This document shows positions 22,991 through 33,214 of a stretch of DNA of 64,000 nucleotides, piece after piece (position 1 is the stretch's first letter; every line of letters begins with the position of its first letter). Under the pieces are notes generated by a model that did not search any database, was not told where the DNA came from, and saw only the letters and a list, made by a program, of their open reading frames with translations. Both the position numbers and the translations under genes were made by a program. This DNA is from Mercenaria mercenaria (taxonomy: Eukaryota > Mollusca > Bivalvia > Venerida > Veneridae), in contig NC_069378.1 in NCBI RefSeq assembly GCF_021730395.1, positions 46,079,001 to 46,143,000 of the forward strand, given 5' to 3'.

Positions 22991-24235
22991 GTCAGAATAT
23001 CATCCTTCATTTGGTTGAAAATTTTACAGTTACATTGTACAAAGTTGATGATATCATTTTACATGTCTATTAAATTGACTGGAATTATATTGTTAGAAAT
23101 AAATGGAGTTTACCAAGATTCGAAAAGTTGACTTTCATGTCATTACTAATTGTATTTATTGGATAAATTTTGCGGCTTTGCAAATCATTAGGGCTACACC
23201 AAACAAATTACAAGGACTTCAAATTTACGGAAATGTTTGTTGTAAAATTTTAATTTAACATTGTCTGATATTCCTTGAATTGTCCTGTAATTTTCAAGAA
23301 ATTATCTGCGGACGTTTTATAATTATAGCGAAAAGGTACTGGAAGCGTTAGAAAGTTGTTAAGTGTATAATTTCTACATAAAGAACGACCTAAAGTTGAA
23401 CGAACGATGTTTGGATTATTAATTTGAAAGCATTTTGTGTACAATATATTGCTTAAAGGTTAAGGCTAGGCTAAACCTATGTTTATAGTGTACTATTCAA
23501 TGCGTGTATACGTTCAATGTGGTAAAATCAATGCCGACTTTTGGAAAAGCAATTACCTCTGATTGGATTGTCTCCCTTAAACTAGCTAACGCCGTGTCAT
23601 TTATGGCCAAAATCCTCAAGATTTCGAGATAATTTTTTTGACAATACAGTGAAATAAAGCTTACAACATTTGACCTTTCACAAATGTGTGCGCGTGGTAA
23701 CTTCGTGATTGGGTTAATCGGATATAGTGTCGCACTATATTGAAAGGCAGTGGACCGATATACTGTTAAAACACAAGGAAACTTGATTTTGTCCATTCAT
23801 CATCATGTCATGTATAAGTGATAATGACATAGATCAATCTGATTAAATGTATGTAGCCAGAAATTTAGATAAATGAATGCTATAACCAGACAGCTTTAAT
23901 GTCACCATTCAAAAATGTCTCGGCTTGTGGCTCGGTACCAGCACACTGGAACTGCGCTGTAACGACCTCGACCTGGCAGGGCATCTGTAGCAACGCCGAG
24001 ATAGGATGTGCATTAGTAGATCTCGCTTCTTCGTCACCGATTCCAGCAACAATATTCGCCAGATACACTTTGTGTATCCGTTGGTACGTTTTATACTCTC
24101 AGCTACCTTTTAGGCTCACAAGACAGTTAAAAACGGCTAAGAGCTGAGCAGTTAAAAGTCAAGAAGGCCCTACAAGGCACAACGATGGACATATTAACCC
24201 GCTAGATAATGTTTCTGAGCTCCGTCAAGCGTTTG

Positions 24236-24503
24236 TTGGACCCGCTTGCTTAGCTCAATAGGGAAAACGCAGATATACGGATCCCGGGGTCATGAGTTCT
24301 ATCCATGGGCGAGGCGTATGTTCTCTTTCACGATTTGATCAAAGACATTGTGTCTGAAATCATTCGTCCTTCACCTCTGATTCATGCGGGGAAGTTGACA
24401 GCTACTTCCAGAGAATAGTTTTGTACTGGTACAGAATCCATGAACACTTGTTAGGTGAACTGCCCGCCGTTACAGAACTAAAATACGGCGTAAAACGAAA
24501 AAC
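24236..24503 (+). mobile_element. tRNA-derived SINE, full length
   Basis: A-box-like TTAGCTCAATAGGGA, B-box-like GGGTCATGAGTTCTATCC, then a body with CACCTCTGATTCATGCGGGG and GGTACAGAATCCATGAACAC, and the tail CCGCCGTTACAGAACTAAAA. The tail is shared with 16.74 kb and with the LINE end at 22.6 kb. Confidence 0.72.
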
Positions 24504-24652
24504 ATCTTATATAATAAACTATATAATAAATTATTTTATAATATAAATAAAACTTAATTTTTAAACAAATTAAAATGATGATTTAACAAACCACAACACA
24601 AAGAATACAATACTTGTATTTCATCAAAATAAATTGAATATAATTACTAAAA

Positions 24653-24703
24653 TACACGCGCGCGCGCCAGCGCGCACGCTTTCACACACGCGCTTGTTCT
24701 AGA
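24653..24703. repeat. Alternating CG/CA tract
   Basis: ACACGCGCGCGCGCCAGCGC followed by ACGC and ACACACGCGC. Strong purine-pyrimidine alternation; a possible Z-DNA former. Confidence 0.6.
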
Positions 24704-25003
24704 TATTCACCTTACCTTCAGAAAATAATTATAAGCAGACAAGTTGATTGTTATACTACCAAAAATTATTTTATGGTACATGTAATTGCGGAACCATATG
24801 CGGGCTGATTTAGGTCATTCCGTTATACCGCGTTGTCGTTCGCGCGATCTTCTGTAGCCTTGTCAGTACGCTATAACTAAAATGTTTAGAGTGTTGTACC
24901 GGCTCGCGCGCATGAACCTGCTTCCAGGTGGAGTATTCAAACGTAAATTGGTCGGCGTCGTATGTTCAAATTGTTTATATGAATGTTTTGCCTTATTGAA
25001 AGA

Positions 25004-25178
25004 GCTGGTAACCTGCTCAAGGCAAAAGATCCTTGCGACCAGTGCAGACCAAGGTCAGCCTGAGCACCCATGCACTGCACTGTTCGCTATTTAGTCAGTA
25101 AATTCTTTAGTTATTGATGGTACTGCTAAAATTGAATGACAGAAAAACATTTTTAGAAATTTAGCAGGGTAAATGTTA
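25004..25178 (+). repeat. Interspersed repeat (GCGACCAGTGCAGA family), copy 2
   Basis: TTGCGACCAGTGCAGACCAA, GCACTGTTCGCTATTTAGTC and TTTTAGAAATTTAGCAGGGT. The ORF from 24882 that runs into it is not a gene. Confidence 0.65.
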
Positions 25179-25507
25179 AATCAAACTGTCGTTAAACCCT
25201 CTCAAGAATAAGGACTGACATCTCCCTAAATCTTATGATAACCGAATGAGGTATCATTAATAAATAAAGATGTTTCTGCACTTTACTTCGTAAGCGTTTA
25301 TGCGTTTGATTTATTGCAAAGGCCAATTTCAATTATGTTTTTTTTTTCTTATAGTACTACTTTAATTTAAGGTATCCGATCCACAAATAGATACCATTTC
25401 GATCTACCTGATGATAATTTTTACTCTTTTTTATCATTTGAAAGAGTTGTGTCTGCTGAACAAGAATTAGCACATACGATGACCATGATAATGGTATGTA
25501 CGAATTA

Positions 25508-26845
25508 CGAGGGGTGATTGAAAAGTTTTGCAACCCACCTTCTATTTCTTTAATTACCAGTCAAATCAACAACTTTAGTATTTCATTCCCTCAAAGTAAT
25601 CCCCTTTTACCGTCACACAAAGTTTCAAGCGTTTAATCTAATTCTGAAAACATTTTTGGTAGTCCTCAATAGGTATACCCTTAAGGCACTGATAAATTGC
25701 AGCCCCTAGGCCGTTTCGAGAGTCATAGCGTCTACCAGCAAGTACAGATTTCAGTCTGGAGAACAAAAAATAATCACACGGGGCCAGGTCCGGGGAATGA
25801 GCAGGATAGTCCAACACTCGCACCTTCCTTTCTGCTAGGAAATCCTTCACAAGTTGGGCTTTGTGGCTGGAAGCATTGTCATGTAGCAGTGAAATGTTCC
25901 GCATACCCTTTCGTGGTCGGCGTTTTTGAAAGTAACGATCAAGTATTGTCAAAACCACTTTTCTATAGAATTTAGCATTGACAGTTCTTCCTTTAGGCAC
26001 AGGAACTTGGATGACAGGTCCTTTATGGTTAAAGAAAACGCATTATAAAACCTTGCGCACTGTTGCAATTTTCTTGGCAATTACGGGTCTCTTTGAATGT
26101 TTTGTTGCCCATACATGATTTGAAAACTTTCGTCGAGGTTCAAAATAATGTACCTATGTTTCGTCACCCGTTACCAATTCAGTGAACGCGTTACCTTTAC
26201 ATTCTGAGTACAACTTCAGTAGTGACTTGGCCTTCTTTACACGCTCCCGTTTCTGCTGTGGCGTCAGCAAATGACGGATCCAACGAGCAGAAATCTTTGT
26301 AACTTTCAGCTTTTCCTTTAGAACAGAATAAACTCGTTCCGATGATATCCCCGTAAGACGAGCTAGTTCTCGCAAAGTTAATCTAGCATCTTTCTCTAAT
26401 AGTTGTTTTATTTTTTTGACGTATTTGTCGGTGGTCACAGACTTTGGCCGCCCACTCCTTGGTAAATCTTGCAACTGCTCCCGACCCGATTTAAAATGGG
26501 ATATCCACCTGGTAACAGTGCTGTAAGACACTTCATGGTGTCCATATATGTCACAAATTTCAGCAAAAAGATCCCGTGCACTTAAACCCAAATGACTCCT
26601 TGCTTTAATGCAGGTCCGAATTTCTAGCCATTTACTACTTCTAAATCCAGCCATTTTAACACAGTGTCACCGAGTAGGGATTTTCAATTCGCTCGTTCTC
26701 GTACTAACATGTATAATACACATGAGTAAAATTTTACACATCAATAGATAAATGTTTGGATTTCAAATACACGCAAGGTTGGTGCATCTATTCACGTGGA
26801 TTTCGAGATTTTACGGCAGTTGCAAAACTTTTCAATCACCCCTCG
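25508..26845 (-). mobile_element. mariner element (DD34D), near-intact, TA target duplication
   Basis: 27-bp terminal inverted repeats (25508-25534 and 26819-26845, starting CGAGGGGTGATTGAAAAG) match perfectly and are flanked by TA at 25506-25507 and 26846-26847. Length is 1,338 bp, usual for mariner. It lies between channel genes B and C. Perfect ends and a single continuous frame indicate a recent insertion. Confidence 0.95.
25638..26654 (-). pseudogene. mariner transposase, one frame interrupted by two stops
   Basis: The frame from ATG 26654 to the stop at 25638 is 338 residues, normal for mariner. It begins MAGFRSSKWLEIRTCIKARS, has the paired helix-turn-helix region with SYSTVTRWISHFKSG and RSGRP, then catalytic Asp in TGDET (residue 164), HDNASSH (259) and SPDLAPCDY (294), giving DD34D spacing. 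Two in-frame stops are present: TAG at 26156-26154, where the family has Trp after GDET, and TAA at 26045-26043. No frameshift is seen. Inactive unless the assembly is wrong at these sites. Confidence 0.92.
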
Positions 26846-27133
26846 TACTACAGTCATGTTTCTGACTGCGAAATGATTAAGCGCTCACCGTAATAACTGG
26901 ATTTCTGTTGAAGTATCTTTGAAAACTATAATTTTTTAACTTATATAAAGAATGTAACAGACCAGACTGTACATAGCCTGTAAGTAGCTCATCCGTTATT
27001 GTTGTCTGAATAAAAAATAGTATGTACTAGATATAAGGTTTTGTACCCGAAAAAAACGGCATTGATAAAATTAAATGTCTAATAAAACGTACATTATTCA
27101 ATACAGCTTGATATAAATTTCTAGATCAAGTCC

Positions 27134-27576
27134 TCACTTATCACTTGTATAGGAGCTATTGTAGTGGTCTACCATCACAGAGACAAAAGCAACGGTCAAC
27201 ACAGTGACTACAATGAGGTAGATATACAAAGTTATTTTGTCCAATAGTAACGCCACTTCTTTCCACGTGAATTCTTTTCTAGTAGCGTCGTCTTCCTCGT
27301 CTTCCCACTCTTTCATCTTCTCTAAACGTTTTTCGTTCGCATCTGTTTTATCGTCAAGGTCTTCGGTAAGAGGGTCATTCTTTCCTTCAGAATTATCCGC
27401 TACTTTGTTCCGTTTCTTGCAGCGATTCAAACTGGTTATTTTCTCAAGGAATGACGACATGGTTAATAGGTAGTTTGGAACCGGTTTGTCATCAGCGGTG
27501 AAATAAATGTCCAGGTAGATAACAGTCAGCAGAACGGCGATGGTCTGCAGCAGTAGGATGGTAGCAAGGTATGTTG
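27134..27576 (-). CDS. Gene C last exon: TM3, cytoplasmic loop, TM4
   Basis: TTTGCAG acceptor and TGA stop at 27136-27134. TM3 reads TYLATILLLQTIAVLLTVIY. The loop is lysine- and acid-rich, ending in KMKEWEDEEDDATRKEFTW. TM4 is followed by the short tail DHYNSSYTSDK. Confidence 0.87.
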
Positions 27577-29310
27577 CTGCAAATGTACAAAAGTGTTATT
27601 ATAACATTACCTGGGTCAGCAATATTGTATTTGATTCGAGCGGGTTTTGCGAAGCCTGGATCCGACGAGGCACTTGTGCCGAGTGTGATCCGGTCCGGAA
27701 CAATCCACGAGAGCCGAATGCATCATTGCAGGTCAATGTACTGCATTTATGACCCTTTCTTATATATATATATATATATATATATACTTATTTTACACTA
27801 TATTAGGCAGAACGGACTATTATTTTAGTCTGATAATGAACCCTCGTTTGAAACGTTGAGGCAAGGAACGTGGCATCTACATCTAGATTTTTCCGTATCC
27901 GATGGTTTTTTATTCATTCGTGAAATACAGGCTGTAATCAAGAGCGAAAAATCAAAGATGTACTACTAGCACTCGAAGGTCAACCAGAATATAGTCTCGT
28001 ATACTTACTTATAGGTAGATTACTTTCGTTTTGTTTTTCGAACCTTGCATCGGTGTTGTGATAGGAGACTTTTTCAAAATGTTTTTCATACTAAAAAAAT
28101 TGTTAAAAAAATAAGAACTATATTATTTAACCATATTCATCTGTTTTAACGGCACTTTTAACATACGAATATATATATAGAAAATGTAAAGAACAAACAG
28201 CACAGACATGGACATCTTACGTTTTATCAAGTCTAGAGTTAATAACCACACTTGAGCCGTATGAGGTAAGCAGTTGCACTAAGTATAAATAAATCGTAAG
28301 AACCACACAGCTGGTAACAGTACATGATTATCAATATAATGGTAGTAAATGTAAGTAAAAAGATCTTAAGATGGTAATATCCTGTTTGGTCATATATTGC
28401 CCAAAATACATATACGTGTGCTAGGTCACACTGTTTTCCTTATCAAAATACTTTTCTTAATACAATTCTTAATAGTTGTATGATATTGTACAATTTTATC
28501 GACGTTTCGGCGTTATATGTTTATTTTAAAGATATAGGTTTTTGACAACACTTTCATTTCGATTTCAACAAAAATAGTCTCAGAATACTTACACAATAAA
28601 CTTGCAGACAGTGATGTTTGTGGTATGCTGTCAGATATCAGGCTGAGGTACACAGCATATGCTAGTAGTATGGTTAGCGCAAGTCCAACCCTCTCGCCAG
28701 ACTCGGGACTAAGCTTGAATATAGTCACCTACACCAAAATAAATTATACATTCAAAAGTTCTATTTTAGTACTGCTTAGCCGCCTGGCAATGAACACACG
28801 TTAAACCCTTACTTTTCGACTTCAACTCTTTTTTAAATAAACAGATTTAAACGTTTTAAGGACGTGTGGAGTTACAAGAAAATAAAGCGATTATATATCT
28901 TATATACCTTTTCTTTAAAATGTGTTAACTTGGGACCGACGTATATATTCCAACAAACTGAACCACATTTAAACATTGCTTTGCAATAAAAACGATGAAA
29001 ACTACTATACATGATTCACAGTAACCTTCGATTTTCTTCATTAAAGACATGCAGATGAATCTTTAATGAAAGGTCAAAGTACATATGCATATTTCTAGGT
29101 ATGGACCAGAATTTAATCCGACCGAGAAAAATGTAAACTTTCCTACCGTAAGGAACCCCATAAGGACGACAGGAAAGAGAGTGTTTAAGATATGGAACAG
29201 GGGTCTTCGTCGAAATTTTAGCGTGAATATAAGACGGTCGAAAGGCTGGTTTTCCCTTGTTGTAGTTTCAGACTTGTTGCTTTTTCCGATTAGTTCCCAT
29301 TCCCCATGTT
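27134..29310 (-). CDS. Gene C: nicotinic-receptor-like channel, membrane half only (5'-truncated copy or far 5' exons)
   Basis: Three exons on the minus strand: 29147-29310 (164 bp, loop C plus TM1), 28593-28728 (136 bp, TM2) and 27134-27576 (443 bp coding, TM3, loop, TM4, stop TGA). The first two have exactly the lengths and phases of gene B. The protein shows EHGEWELIG, FRRRPLFHILNTLFPVVLM, LSPESGERVGLALTILLAYA, DSIPQTS, and FTWKEVALLLDKITLYIY before TM4. Reading frames are open and residues at family-conserved sites are kept, which suggests selection. No Cys-loop, loop E, 113-bp or 45-bp exon is visible from 29.3 kb to the right edge, and a satellite array starts only about 40 bp upstream of the first acceptor. 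It may be a truncated paralogue, a gene with very distant 5' exons, or an assembly gap. Confidence 0.8.
27758..27787. repeat. (TA)n microsatellite
   Basis: An alternating TA run of about 26 bp in the intron before gene C's last exon. Confidence 0.9.
28593..28728 (-). CDS. Gene C exon: TM2 pore helix
   Basis: GTGTAG acceptor, 136 bp, donor GTAAGT. The protein differs from gene B at only a handful of positions across the pore helix (for example SDSIPQTS against SESIPQTS). Confidence 0.88.
29147..29310 (-). CDS. Gene C exon: loop C and TM1
   Basis: ATTCACAG acceptor, 164 bp, donor GTAGGA. Phase 1 in, so a Cys-loop exon must have existed upstream. It carries FKFRRRP-type basic residues before TM1 and no vicinal cysteines. 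Confidence 0.86.
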
Positions 29311-29349
29311 CTGTGAATAACAAGGGTCATATTTCATTACAAATTGCAC

Positions 29350-29935
29350 ATATAGGGAACATTTTTATCAAGTAATTTAAAATCCCTTCATCGATGGCAG
29401 AGTCATAAACCGGACAAGAAATAGACCATGTTAACCTTTAACCTCTAAGTGTGACATTGACCTTAGAGCTAGGGGTCTGGCTCTTGCGCATGACACATTG
29501 TCATAGTATAGGGAACATTTTTATCAAGTAATTTCAAACTCCCTTGATGAATGGCATAGTTATGAACCAGACGCCTGTCAACCTTTGAATTCTAAGTGTG
29601 ACCTTGACCTTGGAGCTATAGGTCTTGGTCTTGAACATGACACATTGTCTCATTATGATAAATATTTATGCCATGTTATTTTAAAATCCCTTCATGGATG
29701 GCAGATTTACGGACCGGACACGAAACAGACTCTGTTAACATTTAAGTGTGACCTTGACCTTGGAGCTAGGGGTCTGGGTCTTGCGCATGACACGTCGTCT
29801 CATTATGGTGAATACTTATGCCAAGTTTCAAAATCCCTTTATGGATGGCAGTTACAGTCCGGACAAAATACGCACGAACACACGGACGAACGAACGGAAA
29901 GTTCGATTTTAATATGCCCACATTTGGGGCATAAA
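29350..29935 (+). repeat. Satellite-like tandem array, unit about 150 bp, 3-4 units
   Basis: Units share AAATCCCTTCATGGATGGCA, AAGTGTGACCTTGACCTTGG, AGCTAGGGGTCTGG-TCTTGC and GCATGACAC-T-GTCTCATT. The last unit ends in GCACGAACACACGGACGAAC. Overlapping ORFs (29585-30019 and others) are products of the array. It begins 40 bp upstream of gene C's first visible exon. Confidence 0.78.
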
Positions 29936-30091
29936 AACAAAACAAAATCAGTATCATGTAACAGTCAGCCAGTCATATATCACAACAATTGCATATCAAT
30001 TTCCACGGTCATATACTAAATCAAAGACAATGCATATAGTTAACATGTACACTTGTAACTTGTATCTTGCTATACGACAAGTAAACTGCAC

Positions 30092-31130
30092 AACGTTGTT
30101 AAAGTATATTAACAATAAATCTGAATTCCATTCTTACTGTATGAATGATATCCCAATATTCAAGACCTAGGTATGGTAAGTGTCACATTTAAGATATAAT
30201 GTTGTGGTAAATAACCTACGTTTTAGTGATAGACAGAAACAAAACTCTTACAAAACTTACTGTTTCTCTTGTCTGAGTTATTTCCCGTTATCAGAAATTA
30301 TCATTGAATATTCATATTATATTTTTAGATGTATACTATTTAAGCGTAGAGGAATACTGTTTTATTCTGTATATTGAATGTTATAACAAAAGATTTGGAG
30401 ATTCAAGCATTATATCCCTTGTATTTCCTTTGGTGTTTTCTCTGCGTTTCTTTGTGCTGTCTCCAGCAGTCTCCACATGCATTACACGTTTTTCTATATG
30501 TTATGTCAAGGCCGAATATTTATTCTTGCGCTGGTAGACATCTGGTATCTTTGTCTTGTTTCTTACATAATTACTTCTTTTTGTAGCATAAAAGTTGCAG
30601 ATTAACCCATAGTATGGTACCAAACCAAAAACACATTGCCGTCTCTTCTTTAGTGTACTTACTCGCTTCTCCCTCTGTTTACCACGTTTCCCTCATGAAA
30701 GCTCCAACCAAGAATGCTACATACCAAGATTGTTGAGGATTCGTCAGGCATTTCATTAGAAGTTGTTTTAAAGCTTTTTATCTTTTATTTGTAACTTTTA
30801 ACCTACAAGCGCAGTCAAGCAACACTGGGAACAGTGTACTCATTTATGCTACAGCAGACCATGTTTGTTGAAGATCCGTCTGGCGGTTCATGACAAGGAA
30901 TTGTTCTGTGTTTTCTCTGCCGGCCCGGTAATGCTGACAAATGGGTCTATTTGAACTGAATGAAGAAAGGTTCATAAAAGAATGAAACATACCAAGTTTA
31001 GATGCAATTTAGCGAAACGATTCGAACAAACTTGAGAAGAGTCCACCAATTATGCAACACACCTAATTTGTGAAGATTCATCAAGCGGTTCACCAGAAGA
31101 AGTTGATTCTCTTTAATCTTTTTTTTTTTT
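30092..31130 (+). repeat. Segmental duplication I, copy 1
   Basis: 30092-30316 matches 31778-32002 (TATATTAACAATAAATCTGA, ATTCAAGACCTAGGTATGGT). 30684-31120 matches parts of 32570-33210 (GAAAGCTCCAACCAAGAATG, GCCGGCCCGGTAATGCTGAC). Order and strand are kept, so this is a tandem duplication of over 1 kb with indels. Confidence 0.75.
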
Positions 31131-31345
31131 CTTTTTTCGCTATGAAAATTAATTTAAAATCAGATTCTGTCAGCATTCGCTTGATACACAATTGCTATTC
31201 TATTCAATAGAATATAAACATGTTTTGATCACTCAAATCAAGTCGACCCAAGCAAAACTTAATTTGAACTAAATTGGGTTTGTTCTTCATAAACATCTTA
31301 ATGTTACTTTATATTTCCATTTAGGTTTAGGTGCAAATCATCGAG

Positions 31346-31471
31346 ATGAAGGTTACTCTGATGTTGCTCGTTGAATTCGTGTCCATCACTTATGCTGTGC
31401 CGAGGCACCATTTGAATCACAAATTCCGCAACTGCCAACAGGAATCGTCAAGAATTCGACAATGCGGCTGA
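31346..31471 (+). CDS. Small secreted-peptide ORF, relative of the 47.5-kb signal exon (likely decayed copy)
   Basis: ATG at 31346 gives 41 codons: MKVTLMLLVEFVSITYA, cleavage expected before VPRHH, then an HHLNHKFRNC segment with two cysteines, stop TGA. Base-level similarity to 47543-47600 is clear over the signal peptide (TTGCTCGTT, TTCGTGTCCA, ACTT-TGCT). No splice donor follows, so it is probably a truncated paralogue. A stand-alone 24-residue peptide cannot be excluded. Confidence 0.4.
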   Translation: MKVTLMLLVEFVSITYAVPRHHLNHKFRNCQQESSRIRQCG

Positions 31472-31777
31472 TAGAATGATAGTTAACGCCGGCCATTAAC
31501 CACAGAAGCAAAATATTACAAAATGATGTATCGAAACGGACACAAACATTGCTAATATACTTCCCTCTTTTCCACATACACGTATTTTTTGGTCTGTTTG
31601 GTGATGAAGCGAATGGAAAACAACAAGGTACATTGGCGGCATTTTGATAGATGTCACAGAGCCAATTCCAACAGACCTATTTTTGTTAAATTTTGGCTCA
31701 GCTTTGTAGTAGGTCTAAGCTAAAATCTAGCTAAAATTAGATTTAATACATGTTATAACATAGCCACTTTTTGCCAC

Positions 31778-33210
31778 TTCGTTAAAATATATTAACAATA
31801 AATCTGAATTCCATTCTTATTGTATGAATGATATCTCAATATTCAAGACCTAGGTATGGTGAGTGTCACATTTAAAATAAAATGTTGTGGTAAATAACTT
31901 GCGTTTTAGTAATGGACAGAAACAAAACTCTTACAAAACTGACTGCTTCTCTTGTTTGATTTATTTCCCGTTATCCGAAATTATCATTCAATATACATGA
32001 AGATTACTATAAAAGTTTATATTTCATAGGTTGGTTTTTAGATGTACAAACCTCGATTTACGATTTTGTAAAGTATCAGTCGGTATGTTTTTATTTTAAT
32101 TTCTCACAAAATTCATATAAATCTTGAATGCAAGTCAATACGTTCGTGCTCATCCGTATTCAGAATGACTGTTTGTACTCAAAATAACAAATATGTTTTT
32201 GTTTGTTTGTTTTGAAAGCGTATTCCTGTCTTCCAAATTCCATAAACAAAATAATAAAAATTGCACTGGAATCGTAAAGATAATAATTTTCATGACGCTT
32301 GCGTGGAAAGTGAGGACTTTGAAGCGTTAACAAGTATTTTCTATGATTTACCTTATATACTAGTTTGTTGTTGTTTTTTTTTTTACTCCAGACAACCTGG
32401 TTTCAAAACTGACCTAGGTTTTATGAAGACAAACGATTTGACAAGGTATCATGTAGATTGTGTAAGTAGCTTCAGCCTTTAGAATGTGAACAAAGTTATA
32501 TCATGATTTGTCTAGTATCCTAGATTTTGATTGCAGATGTCCCACTTTCAAAATTATTTATGATTTTATTAACCATGTTTCTCTTATGAAAGCTCCAACC
32601 AAGAATGGTACATACAAAGTTGAGGATTCGTCAGGCATTTCATTACAAGTTGTTTAAAAGCTTTTTGTCTTCTATTTGTAACTTTTAACCCACAAGCGCA
32701 GTCAAGCAACACTATCTAATTACGCTTGGGAACAGTGTACTTAATGATGCTGGCGGATCTTGACAAGAAACTGTTCTGTGTTTGCTCTGCCGGCCCGGTA
32801 ATGTTGACAAATGGGTCTATTTTAACTGAATAAAGAAAGGTCCATACGAGAATGAAACATACCAAGTTAGGTAATGCTCTATTAAGTGGTACATCAGCAG
32901 ATGTTGTTTAAAACCATTTCTATTTTTAGCTCTGATGACCCCTTACAAGCCAAGCAGAGCTATTTGAACAAACTTGAGAAATTTCATCCAAAGATGCTAC
33001 AGACGAAGTTTGGTGAAGACCTGTCAAACCGTTCATGAGAAGTCGTTTAAATGTTATTGCTTTTTTCCCCATTTTTAGCTCTGGTGGACCCTAGATGCAA
33101 TAAAGTGAAACAATTCGGACATGCTTGAGGAAAGTCCAACCAATTATGTTACACATCTAATTGATGAAGATTCATCAAATGGTTCACCAGAAGAAGTTGC
33201 TTCTATTTAA
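31778..33210 (+). repeat. Segmental duplication I, copy 2
   Basis: Partner of 30092-31130, carrying extra blocks of the phrase CAACCA-AATG-TACA--AAGTT that recur at about 32,600, 32,985, 33,145 and 33,275. The repeated phrase itself is a bivalve-type dispersed repeat. Confidence 0.72.
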
Positions 33211-33214
33211 TCAA

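Larger units (their letters stand above)
23050..25500. other. Non-coding stretch with SINE
   Basis: The SINE at 24.24 kb, the CG tract at 24.65 kb and the repeat at 25.0 kb are the only features I can support. ORFs at 23.5-24.1 kb on both strands have no recognisable content. Confidence 0.45.

Noticed and set aside
23497-24147. ORFs of 62-99 codons on both strands
   Set aside because: No family motif, no splice borders at sensible phases, and they overlap each other antisense.
25697-25975. 92-codon plus-strand ORF
   Set aside because: Antisense shadow of the mariner transposase.
27237-27473. Ser-rich plus-strand ORF
   Set aside because: Antisense of the acidic loop in gene C's last exon.
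29585-30019. 144-codon ORF
   Set aside because: Formed by satellite units whose length keeps frame; no start context or domain.
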